Below, one piece after another: positions 17,244-24,491 of a stretch of DNA of 44,625 nt. The notes below the pieces were generated by a model that saw nothing but the letters and a program-made list of their open reading frames with translations, made no database searches and had not been told where the DNA came from. The position numbers and the translations under genes were made by a program. Source of the DNA: JAKEGN01 sp964465665. GTDB taxonomy: Bacteria > Pseudomonadota > Gammaproteobacteria > Steroidobacterales > Woeseiaceae. Position 1 is the first letter of the stretch; each line of letters begins with the position of its first letter. Where the stretch lies: contig CAYXKM010000292.1 in assembly GCA_964465665.1 (NCBI GenBank), forward strand, positions 1 to 44,625. Direction: 5' to 3'.

Positions 17244-18278
17244 ATGATGATGTCGCGCATCGTCATTCTCCTGTTGCTGTCCCCGGCGCTTCGTGCCGCC
17301 GATGAGTTGCCGTTGTTTGCCAGCGATACGCCACTCGACCTGGTACTCGAGTTTCCGGTCACCACGATTGTCAGGAAGGCGGAGAGCAGGCCGGTCGTCG
17401 AAGGCAGCGTGCATTACACGGATGAGAAAGGGATGGCCGTCAGCGTCGGCATGACGATGACGACACGCGGCAAATCACGACTGGAGCATTGCCAGTTTCC
17501 GCCGCTGTCGGCAAATTTCAAGGACCAGGAAAAGGATGGCACGCTGGTCGCGGGACAGAAGAAAGTCAAGATCGTGACACATTGCCGAAGTAGCGAATCG
17601 TATGAACGTTACCTGTTGCAGGAATACGGTATTTACCGGGCTTTCAACATCCTGACGGACAGGTCCTTTCGCGTCAGGCTCATCAACGCCACCTATCGGG
17701 ATTCCGAGGGCAAGAAGAAGGACCTGGTTGCCCCTGCTTTCTTGCTCGAATCCGACAACGAAGTTGCCGACCGCTTGGGCATGAAGGAGCACGACGTCAG
17801 CATCATCAATCCTGAGCAGCTCGATCCGGCTCATGCAAGCCTGTACGCGCTGTTCCAGTACCTGATCGCCAATACCGACTGGTCGACGATCAAGGGCCCG
17901 GGTGAAGAGGGCTGCTGTCACAATGGAAAGGTCGTCATACCGCCGGACACCAATGCCGGCTGGCTGGTCATTCCCTACGATTTCGACCAGGCCGGGATCA
18001 TAAATACCAGGTATTCAATGCCGGCCGAGGAGCTCGGCATTCGCTCCGTGCGACAACGCCTCTATCGCGGGCGTTGCCTGAATCTGGATCAGCTCGATGC
18101 GACCATCGCCTCTTTCAATGCCCACCGGGCGAAAATCGAGTCCGCTCTGCTGCCCGACATCATGCAGGGCAAATTGCGCGACAATACGCTCCATTACATT
18201 GACGAGTTCTACCGGACCATCAACGATCCGTTGCAACGCGAGGAGAAGATCGAGAACCGTTGTCTTGGCGGTGCGTAA
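17244..18278 (+). CDS. Exported conserved protein with a CotH-kinase-like signature
   Basis: 344 residues with a signal peptide (MMMSRIVILLLLSPALRAAD). The middle contains TRGKSRLEHCQFPPLSANF, VKIVTHC and LLQEYGIYRAFNILTDRSFR; the core reads ALFQYLIANTDWSTIKGPG, then EEGCCHN, then WLVIPYDFDQAG and a C-terminal YRGRCL. The NTDW...N...PYDFD arrangement resembles the catalytic core of CotH spore-coat kinases, so a periplasmic kinase-fold enzyme is possible, but I do not know a characterised member. Paired cysteines fit an oxidising compartment. It begins directly at the stop of the small membrane protein gene and converges with the DapA-like gene with only 7 bases between stops. Confidence 0.6.
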   Translation: MMMSRIVILLLLSPALRAADELPLFASDTPLDLVLEFPVTTIVRKAESRPVVEGSVHYTDEKGMAVSVGMTMTTRGKSRLEHCQFPPLSANFKDQEKDGTLVAGQKKVKIVTHCRSSESYERYLLQEYGIYRAFNILTDRSFRVRLINATYRDSEGKKKDLVAPAFLLESDNEVADRLGMKEHDVSIINPEQLDPAHASLYALFQYLIANTDWSTIKGPGEEGCCHNGKVVIPPDTNAGWLVIPYDFDQAGIINTRYSMPAEELGIRSVRQRLYRGRCLNLDQLDATIASFNAHRAKIESALLPDIMQGKLRDNTLHYIDEFYRTINDPLQREEKIENRCLGGA

Positions 18279-18285
18279 CTGATGC

Positions 18286-19206
18286 TCAGTCACAACGTCC
18301 GGGCATGCTGAATCCGCGTTTCTCGAGCATGTCAGTGAGTGTCTGGTACTGATCACTGCCGAGCTCGACCAGCGGCGGACGTACTGTCCCCCATTCCGTT
18401 TCGCGGGTGTAGCGTGCAATCACGGCTTTCAGCGCCGGGATCATGGGATAGCGTTGCAGGAGCAGGCGGAATTCGTTGAGGCCCTGTTGCAGGCTGTCGG
18501 CGGTCGCGCCTTGCCAACCGGCGTACAGCTGGTGAATTGCGGCCGGGTTGATATTGGCGGTCGCTGAAATGCAGCCGGCGCCGCCGGCGCGCAAGGTTTG
18601 CAGCAGAAACATCTCGCTTCCCGCAAACACGCGAAAATCGTCCCATTTGCGCTCGATCAGCGCCTGCGTGTTGTTCCAGTCGCCGGAGCTGTCCTTGATC
18701 CCGATCACGGTTCGCGGGTAGTGCCGAATCAGGCGCTCTACAAGGTCGACGGACACACCGACCTGGGCGACGGGCGGAATGTGATAAATGTAGATGCGCA
18801 GACTGTTGCTGCCGACGCGCTGGATGACTTCCGAGTAACTGGCAAACAAGCCTTCATCGCTGACATTCTTGTAATAGAACGGCGGCAGCATCAGCACACC
18901 GCCGCAGCCGAGCTCCGTTGCGTAGCGGGTGAGTGTCACGGTGTCTGTCAGGGCGCAGCAGCCGGTGCCCGGCATCATACGTCCAGGCTCGATGCCAGCA
19001 TCGACCAGGCTGTCGAGGAGCGCGAGTTTTTCGTCGACCGACAGGGAGTTGCCTTCGCTATTAGTGCCGAAAACAGCGAGCCCGGTTTTCTTCGACAGCA
19101 ACCAGCGGCAATGATCGATCAGCCGTTCCGCATCCGGACTCAGGTCGCGCCGGAACGGCGTTACCACCGGCGCCAGGATCCCGGAGAATCGCGTGACGGT
19201 GCTCAC
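18286..19206 (-). CDS. Dihydrodipicolinate synthase / N-acetylneuraminate lyase family protein
   Basis: 306 residues forming a TIM-barrel class I aldolase. Visible motifs: GILAPVVTPFRRDLSPD, the substrate loop FGTNSEGNSLSVDEKLALL, the catalytic tyrosine region RIYIYHIPPV and the Schiff-base lysine in VIGIKDSSGDW. The loop is GTNSE, not the GTTGE typical of true DapA, so the substrate is probably another 2-keto acid rather than aspartate semialdehyde. No sialic-acid or sugar-acid genes accompany it, so the substrate remains open. Confidence 0.85.
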   Translation of the reverse strand: MSTVTRFSGILAPVVTPFRRDLSPDAERLIDHCRWLLSKKTGLAVFGTNSEGNSLSVDEKLALLDSLVDAGIEPGRMMPGTGCCALTDTVTLTRYATELGCGGVLMLPPFYYKNVSDEGLFASYSEVIQRVGSNSLRIYIYHIPPVAQVGVSVDLVERLIRHYPRTVIGIKDSSGDWNNTQALIERKWDDFRVFAGSEMFLLQTLRAGGAGCISATANINPAAIHQLYAGWQGATADSLQQGLNEFRLLLQRYPMIPALKAVIARYTRETEWGTVRPPLVELGSDQYQTLTDMLEKRGFSMPGRCD

Positions 19207-19226
19207 AGCCCGGCGCAGCTCATGCG

Positions 19227-19466
19227 TTACGCATCAGGATCTTCACTATCCGTGAATTTGTCATCCCGCTTGCCGGCAAAATGATTCTCCACGTTACGGA
19301 CGAGCTCCCTCATCGAAGGAAGGAGCATCAGGAAAAACAGCGTACCGATTGCCAGGAGATATACGGGAACATCGTCACGAAGGATCATGACGATCAGAAC
19401 CGCGCCAAACCAGATCGTTGCAAGGATCCATGAAACGGCCCTGTCCTTTTGAGGGTTGACTGTCAC
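19227..19466 (-). CDS. Small two-helix membrane protein
   Basis: 79 residues: a short polar N-terminus, two hydrophobic helices (WILATIWFGAVLIVMIL and VYLLAIGTLFFLMLLPSM) and a charged tail with FAGKRDDKFTDSEDPDA. I do not recognise the family. It lies between the DapA-like gene (20 bases) and the subtilase gene (34 bases) on the same strand, so it is probably in their transcript. The coding call rests on spacing and on the membrane-like composition. Confidence 0.55.
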   Translation of the reverse strand: MTVNPQKDRAVSWILATIWFGAVLIVMILRDDVPVYLLAIGTLFFLMLLPSMRELVRNVENHFAGKRDDKFTDSEDPDA

Positions 19467-19500
19467 GAATGGCTCTGTGCTTTCTGGTCCATGAATGCGG

Positions 19501-22500
19501 TCAGTTCTGGATGCTTATCAGTGTAATCGCTACCAGCCCCTGCGGAGTAGTGTGCGAAATCGCTCCCATGTAAATGGAGTCTGTTCCAAGGCCGGACCAG
19601 TTGACGGTGACGTCATGGGTCGATCCTGACGTAACGGCTGCAGGGCCGGTTGCTGTCATGTTGCCCACGTTGTCATTGACGCCGATCTGCCAGGCCAGCA
19701 GCTGGTAATTGGAGCCTGGCCCGCCGCCGACCTGGTCGGTCTCGAAACCGTGTACGAAAACGAGATAGGTACCCGCTCCCGGCACGAGTACATCAATCTG
19801 CTCACGGGAAGTCGCTTCGCCGCTTTCGCCTATCCGCGAACACAGGATGTTGTCCGGGCAGTAATAAAGGTACATGTCGAGATCGTCGTTGCCATCCGTC
19901 AACTGATCGAACAATGCGAAGCGCAGATACAGCTGATTCGCAGGTACCGTGAACCGGTGCAGAGTGACGCCGTTGATCTCGCGGAATGTGAAGGTCTTGG
20001 TCGGGTCGTTGTCGACGAACCCGGAAGTGACAAACGCACGATCGAGACCGTGCACGCCGGGCGAATACGCGCCGTCATAGCCGAAAGCAACCGGGAAGGA
20101 GATGCTGCCAGTGCCGCCGGCGGACTTCACTTCCACCGGTGCAGTCAGCGAGACTGGCCTCGCCGCAATTACGCTGCGAACCGAGTGCCGGTCGCTTGTC
20201 CAGGTCAGGCTGCCGAAGCGCCACAGGTCCAGTGGCCCGCTCTCGTACCTAATTGTCACCTCGAAGCTTGCCGACATGCCGGCGGCGACATTGAGGCTGG
20301 CCGGTGACACCTGCACGGTCATGCCGCTCGGCGCAATCACTTCGGCAAAGTACGATTCAGATTCGTCGCTCACATTGCTCACGCGACGTGAGATCGTCAC
20401 CGAACTCGTCATGCGTGAGGCAACAATATTTGGCTGATTGAGGGCGCTGGCTGCAGTGGACAATCCGGCGCCGGTGAGTTCATCGCAGCGCTGCTGGTCC
20501 ATCGCCGGCGAATCGATGCCGCAGGCAAACGCATCGTACTCGTCATCGCTGATGTCGTAGACGAGGCCTGGGTCATTTGCCGCATTCGGCACGATGTGAC
20601 CGCTGCCGAAGTCGAAAGGATTGGCCTCAGTCCGGCCGTCCTGCTGGCGGACGTCCTGTCTTGCAGTGGTCATCAGTGCCGATTTTATGGCTGCCGGACT
20701 CCAGTCCGGATGTGACTGGCGCAACAGCGCTGCGACTCCGGCAATATGGGGCGTCGCCATTGAAGTTCCGGTGAGGAATGCAAAATTCTCGTCGGGAACC
20801 GAATTGGCGGCATGCGGCGTGAAACCGGCCAGTATATTGATGCCAGGTGCCGTCAGGTCCGGTTTGAGGATGTCCGGAACCGGCGCGGGGCCGCGCGCCG
20901 AGAATGCGCCCATTACATTGCCGGTATCGGTGACGCTGAGGAAGAACCCCTTGTCCAGTATGACCTCGACGTCCACGTCAGCGGTCATCTCGGCAAGTAT
21001 CAGGTTGCCGTCGGCCTGGCCGATCATGAGCGCCGGAATGTCTGCCTGTCCGGATACTCCGGTCATGACGATCGGGTCGCCGGCGATGCTGAACACCACT
21101 ACGGCTTTCGCGCCTGCGTTCTGGGCGTTGACGATCTTCGCTTCGAAAGTGCAACCACCACGCTGAATGAAAGCGACGTTTCCGGAAATATCACTGTCGT
21201 TTACGAGTGGCTCACAGGCGTCGAACGTCGTACCGGGATCACCGTTTGCGAGAGTCTCATCGTCGTCATCGACGAGTACCAGTTTCGCATCGATCGGATC
21301 GTTCTCTTTCAACAGCGGAGTAAATGACGCTTCCCTGACCGCGTACTTGCCGGCGATGGCCGCCGGCGCATCGATTTGCAACGCCTCGAGCGAATGCTGG
21401 CCGTCCCGGCTGGAGGCACCCGCCGTGATGACCCACGGACCACCGGCGGGCGAACCGATGGTCGAATAATTGGGTCCCTCGTTGCCGGCAGCAACGACCG
21501 TCAGAATGCCGGCCTTGGTTGCCGCCATCAACGCCACGTCATCCGGCGCAGTCACTGTCGTAAGCGAACTGCCTACGGAGTAATTGATGATGTCCACGCC
21601 ATCCGCAACTGCTGCATCGATGGCGAAGGCAAGATCCGAGGTATTGCAGCTGGCCTTCGTTTCCCCAGGCCGTACCCAACAGGCCTTGTAAACGGCAATT
21701 CTCGCTCTCGGCGCCATCCCCTCCGCGTTGCCGAGGAAAGTGCCGAAAATGGATGACTTCACCTTGTTGCCGGCGGCGGTCGTTGCAGTATGTGTACCGT
21801 GACCGTCGGCATCGCGCGGCGAAAAGATTTCGCCGTCATCTATCGGCCCGGTCGCCATTGCGCCATCGACAAAGAAACGCGCGCCGATGAGCTTGTTGTT
21901 GCAATTATCTTCCGTGAATTGCTCGCCTGCCTCGCAGATTCCGGTCCAGTTCTCCGGCGGTTCGAAGTTCAGCACGTCGGGCTGCTTCTTGTGGCGACGG
22001 CAAAGCCACTTGCCGAGGAGGCTGTTCTCCGCCCAGCTCGATCTGCACAGTTTCGGCATATCGGCGGTGCGTGTATCCCTCAGTGCCGGGTGTTCCGGGG
22101 CGATGCCACTGTCGATGACACCGATGACGATATCCTCGCCGTTCAAGCCGGGCGTACCTCGAAGGCCGGTCGTGTTCTCGAACAGGCCGAGAAATACGGC
22201 ACTGTCATTGGTAGCGAGCGGCCGGACTTCATCCTCCCAGACTTTCAGCACGTCGGCCTGTTGCGCGAGTTTGTGCGCCTGCGCCGCCGACATGCGTGCA
22301 GCAAATCCGTTCAGGCTGTACTGGTAGCCGTAAATCTTCTGCGCGCCCGTACCGATGCCTGAGAACACCCGGTCCTGCTGCTCCGCGAGCGTGGCCGCGT
22401 AACTCTGCACTTCGGCATCGAGTTTGCTGAAGGCACGCGTTGCTCTTTTCTTGTTGCCGAGCAACTTGCCGCTTTGTGGCAGAGAGACACTCGCAAAATG

Positions 22501-22701
22501 TTCCGCTGCGGCCGGTCCGCGCAGTTGCACGATGAACACTTTCGGCTGCGGATCCTCGGTGCCGGCAAGTTGCAACCCTGTCAGCGTGCCACCCTCGCGC
22601 AGGGCCGGAGCGGACCCCGCGCTGGCACAGACCAGCAGGCTGCCAAAAAGTAAACTTCTCAAGAAAGTCACGGAGATACCTGTACCCGACACTTTAGCCA
22701 T
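19501..22701 (-). CDS. Large secreted subtilisin-like serine protease (S8) with PA domain
   Basis: 1066 residues from the ATG at 22701, which gives a clean signal peptide (TFLRSLLFGSLLVCASAGSA); a TTG 30 codons upstream is less likely. Order: I9-type propeptide (VFIVQLRGPAAAEHFASV ... YQYSLNGFAARMS), catalytic Asp in VIGVIDSGIAPEHP (about 193), His in DADGHGTHTATTAAGN (about 298), an inserted protease-associated domain with CTFEAKIVNAQNAGAKAVV, and Ser in LTGTSMATPHIAGVAALL (about 644). A ~350-residue beta-rich tail with bacterial pre-peptidase C-like features (DMYLYYCPDN ... GAGTYLVFVHGFE) follows. It is probably an extracellular protein-degrading enzyme. Confidence 0.93.
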   Translation of the reverse strand: MAKVSGTGISVTFLRSLLFGSLLVCASAGSAPALREGGTLTGLQLAGTEDPQPKVFIVQLRGPAAAEHFASVSLPQSGKLLGNKKRATRAFSKLDAEVQSYAATLAEQQDRVFSGIGTGAQKIYGYQYSLNGFAARMSAAQAHKLAQQADVLKVWEDEVRPLATNDSAVFLGLFENTTGLRGTPGLNGEDIVIGVIDSGIAPEHPALRDTRTADMPKLCRSSWAENSLLGKWLCRRHKKQPDVLNFEPPENWTGICEAGEQFTEDNCNNKLIGARFFVDGAMATGPIDDGEIFSPRDADGHGTHTATTAAGNKVKSSIFGTFLGNAEGMAPRARIAVYKACWVRPGETKASCNTSDLAFAIDAAVADGVDIINYSVGSSLTTVTAPDDVALMAATKAGILTVVAAGNEGPNYSTIGSPAGGPWVITAGASSRDGQHSLEALQIDAPAAIAGKYAVREASFTPLLKENDPIDAKLVLVDDDDETLANGDPGTTFDACEPLVNDSDISGNVAFIQRGGCTFEAKIVNAQNAGAKAVVVFSIAGDPIVMTGVSGQADIPALMIGQADGNLILAEMTADVDVEVILDKGFFLSVTDTGNVMGAFSARGPAPVPDILKPDLTAPGINILAGFTPHAANSVPDENFAFLTGTSMATPHIAGVAALLRQSHPDWSPAAIKSALMTTARQDVRQQDGRTEANPFDFGSGHIVPNAANDPGLVYDISDDEYDAFACGIDSPAMDQQRCDELTGAGLSTAASALNQPNIVASRMTSSVTISRRVSNVSDESESYFAEVIAPSGMTVQVSPASLNVAAGMSASFEVTIRYESGPLDLWRFGSLTWTSDRHSVRSVIAARPVSLTAPVEVKSAGGTGSISFPVAFGYDGAYSPGVHGLDRAFVTSGFVDNDPTKTFTFREINGVTLHRFTVPANQLYLRFALFDQLTDGNDDLDMYLYYCPDNILCSRIGESGEATSREQIDVLVPGAGTYLVFVHGFETDQVGGGPGSNYQLLAWQIGVNDNVGNMTATGPAAVTSGSTHDVTVNWSGLGTDSIYMGAISHTTPQGLVAITLISIQN

Positions 22702-22992
22702 CAAGTGCGATCGCTCGTTACCAATAAGCGTGCCTCTCAGACGCTTATTCCTGCTGCGCTTCAGGAAACCGATGTAAACCCCGGTTTTCAAAGGAACTTA
22801 GCACAATCCCGGTGCCGGCAGCCAGTCTGGCTTACGACCAGCGGGGCGGCGCTACGGCAGTATGCCCTTCTCACTCGGAAGTCTTAACTCGCTCGAAGGG
22901 TATACAGCCGTATCGCCACCTTCGGTCCGTCAGCGCCGCCGCGCCGTCGACTGATCGCGTGTCGCCTTCCCCAGTCGCCTAGTTAACCACCG
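22702..22992. other. Long leader / intergenic region before the subtilase gene
   Basis: 291 bases between hemF (ending at 22993, minus) and the subtilase ATG (22701, minus). It holds a perfect 9-base inverted repeat (annotated separately). I see no coding frame with a convincing family match, no tRNA and no clear -35/-10 pair. It must contain the promoter of the subtilase gene unless the transcript comes from hemF. Confidence 0.5.
22723..22749 (-). promoter_or_regulatory. Perfect 9-base inverted repeat in the subtilase leader
   Basis: AATAAGCGT (22723-22731) and ACGCTTATT (22741-22749) are exact reverse complements separated by 9 bases, centred about 35 bases before the subtilase ATG. There is no T-run, so it is not a simple terminator. 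An operator for a dimeric regulator or an mRNA hairpin close to the ribosome-binding site are both possible. Confidence 0.45.
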
Positions 22993-23916
22993 TCAATCGT
23001 TCGCGAGCCAGTCCCTTGGCCGCAAGTATTGGTCGTAAAGCACCGCTTCGGCAGAACCTGGCGCCGGGTGCCAGTCGTACTCCCAGCGCACTCGAGGCGG
23101 CAGCGACATCAGGATGGATTCGGTGCGGCCACCGGACTGCAGGCCGAACAGGGTGCCACGATCGTAAAGGAGGTTGAACTCGACGTAGCGGCCACGACGG
23201 TATAGCTGAAATTCGCGTTCGCGTACGCCGTACGCGTGATCCTTTCGCGCCTCGACGATCGGCAGGTACGCCGGCAGGAACTGGTCGCCTGCGGCTTTGA
23301 CGAAAGCAAAAGAGCGATCGAATCCGGGCTCGTTCAGGTCATCGAAAAACAGCCCGCCGACACCGCGTGTTTCATTGCGATGTTTCAGGTAGAAATACTC
23401 GTCGCACCACTTCTTGTACCTGCCATACCAGTCATCGCCGAATGGCGCACAGACCTCGCGCGCCTTGCGATGCCAGTGCACGACGTCTTCGTGAAACGCG
23501 TAGTAGGGCGTCAGGTCGAAACCGCCGCCGAACCACCACGCGGCATCGCCGCTATTCTCATCGGTGGAAAAGAAACGGAAGTTGGCGTGAGTGGTTGGCA
23601 CATACGGATTCAGCGGATGCAGGACCAGCGAGACGCCGATAGCCTGGAAACCTCGACCGGCGAGTTCCGGCCGGCTTTTGGTGGCGGATGGCGGCATGCT
23701 GTCACCGAAAACGTGCGAGAAACCGACGCCGGCCTGTTCGAACACGGCACCGCCCGATAGCACACGGCTCCTGCCACCACCGCCGCCGGGTCGCTGCCAG
23801 TCGTCGATGCGAAACCTCGCCCGGCCATCGGCCCGTTGCAACGCATCGACAATGCGGTCCTGCAGGTCGGCGAGATAGTGTTTCACCTGTTCGATTCTTT
23901 GCTTTTGCGCCGTCAT
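22993..23916 (-). CDS. hemF: Oxygen-dependent coproporphyrinogen III oxidase
   Basis: 307 residues, normal length. Landmarks are GVSLVLHPLNPYVPTTHANF, the metal and substrate region DLTPYYAFHEDVVHWHRKA, GVGGLFFDDLNEPG, and the C-terminal EFNLLYDRGTLFGLQSGGRT with SLPPRVRWEYDW. It decarboxylates coproporphyrinogen III to protoporphyrinogen IX using oxygen in heme synthesis, which indicates aerobic life. The start overlaps the tsaC stop by 4 bases, placing it at the end of the topA-tsaC-hemF run. Confidence 0.96.
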   Translation of the reverse strand: MTAQKQRIEQVKHYLADLQDRIVDALQRADGRARFRIDDWQRPGGGGGRSRVLSGGAVFEQAGVGFSHVFGDSMPPSATKSRPELAGRGFQAIGVSLVLHPLNPYVPTTHANFRFFSTDENSGDAAWWFGGGFDLTPYYAFHEDVVHWHRKAREVCAPFGDDWYGRYKKWCDEYFYLKHRNETRGVGGLFFDDLNEPGFDRSFAFVKAAGDQFLPAYLPIVEARKDHAYGVREREFQLYRRGRYVEFNLLYDRGTLFGLQSGGRTESILMSLPPRVRWEYDWHPAPGSAEAVLYDQYLRPRDWLAND

Positions 23917-24473
23917 GCCTTTGCCGGTCTGATGATTCTGCCGCTATCCCAGTCACGAATTTCCGAAGCGCCGCTCGCAGGTCCGCAACGTCCGGGCACG
24001 ACGCAGTCTACCAAGTGCCCGAATACACGTCGCAGAACGAAAGGATTTCTTGCAGGTGCCCGCCCGGAGATGTTGGCGCTCGTCGACACCAGGGCGGACG
24101 CCGCAGCACGGCACAGTTCAGCGGCAACAGGGTGCCTGGTGATCCGAACCGCGATACCCGCGTTTTGTCCGCGCACGAGGAACGGGACGAACGAATTAGC
24201 GGGCACGATCCAGGTCACCGGGTGTTCGGCGCTCGAGGCCAGTTCATTGAGGCGCACGCCGGAGCCGACCCATTCCGCAAGCTGGCCCGGATCCGCCGCG
24301 ATCAGGATCAGGCCCATGGCCGGATCACGTTGTTTGATGTCGAGTATGCGCAGCACGGCACTTTCGTTTCCCGGCAGGCAGCCAAGGCCGAAGACGCCTT
24401 CCGTCGGATACGCAACGACACCGCCCGAGCGCACGATGCGTCCGGCACGTTGCAGTGGTATCGACAGGATCAT
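23913..24473 (-). CDS. tsaC: L-threonylcarbamoyladenylate synthase (Sua5/YrdC/TsaC family)
   Basis: 186 residues, the short TsaC form. Motifs: GGVVAYPTEGVFGLGC, the nucleotide-binding IKQRDPAMGLILIA, PVTWIVPAN and ALVSTSANISGRAPARN. It makes threonylcarbamoyl-AMP for the t6A37 modification of ANN-decoding tRNAs. One deviation: where most relatives read K-x-R-P-x-x-K-G-L, this protein has Met in place of the second Lys. The KxR pair is intact, so activity is expected. It sits 18 bases after topA and overlaps hemF, a common gammaproteobacterial arrangement. Confidence 0.92.
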   Translation of the reverse strand: MILSIPLQRAGRIVRSGGVVAYPTEGVFGLGCLPGNESAVLRILDIKQRDPAMGLILIAADPGQLAEWVGSGVRLNELASSAEHPVTWIVPANSFVPFLVRGQNAGIAVRITRHPVAAELCRAAASALVSTSANISGRAPARNPFVLRRVFGHLVDCVVPGRCGPASGASEIRDWDSGRIIRPAKA

Positions 24474-24491
24474 GATCGGCTGTTGCCGGCC

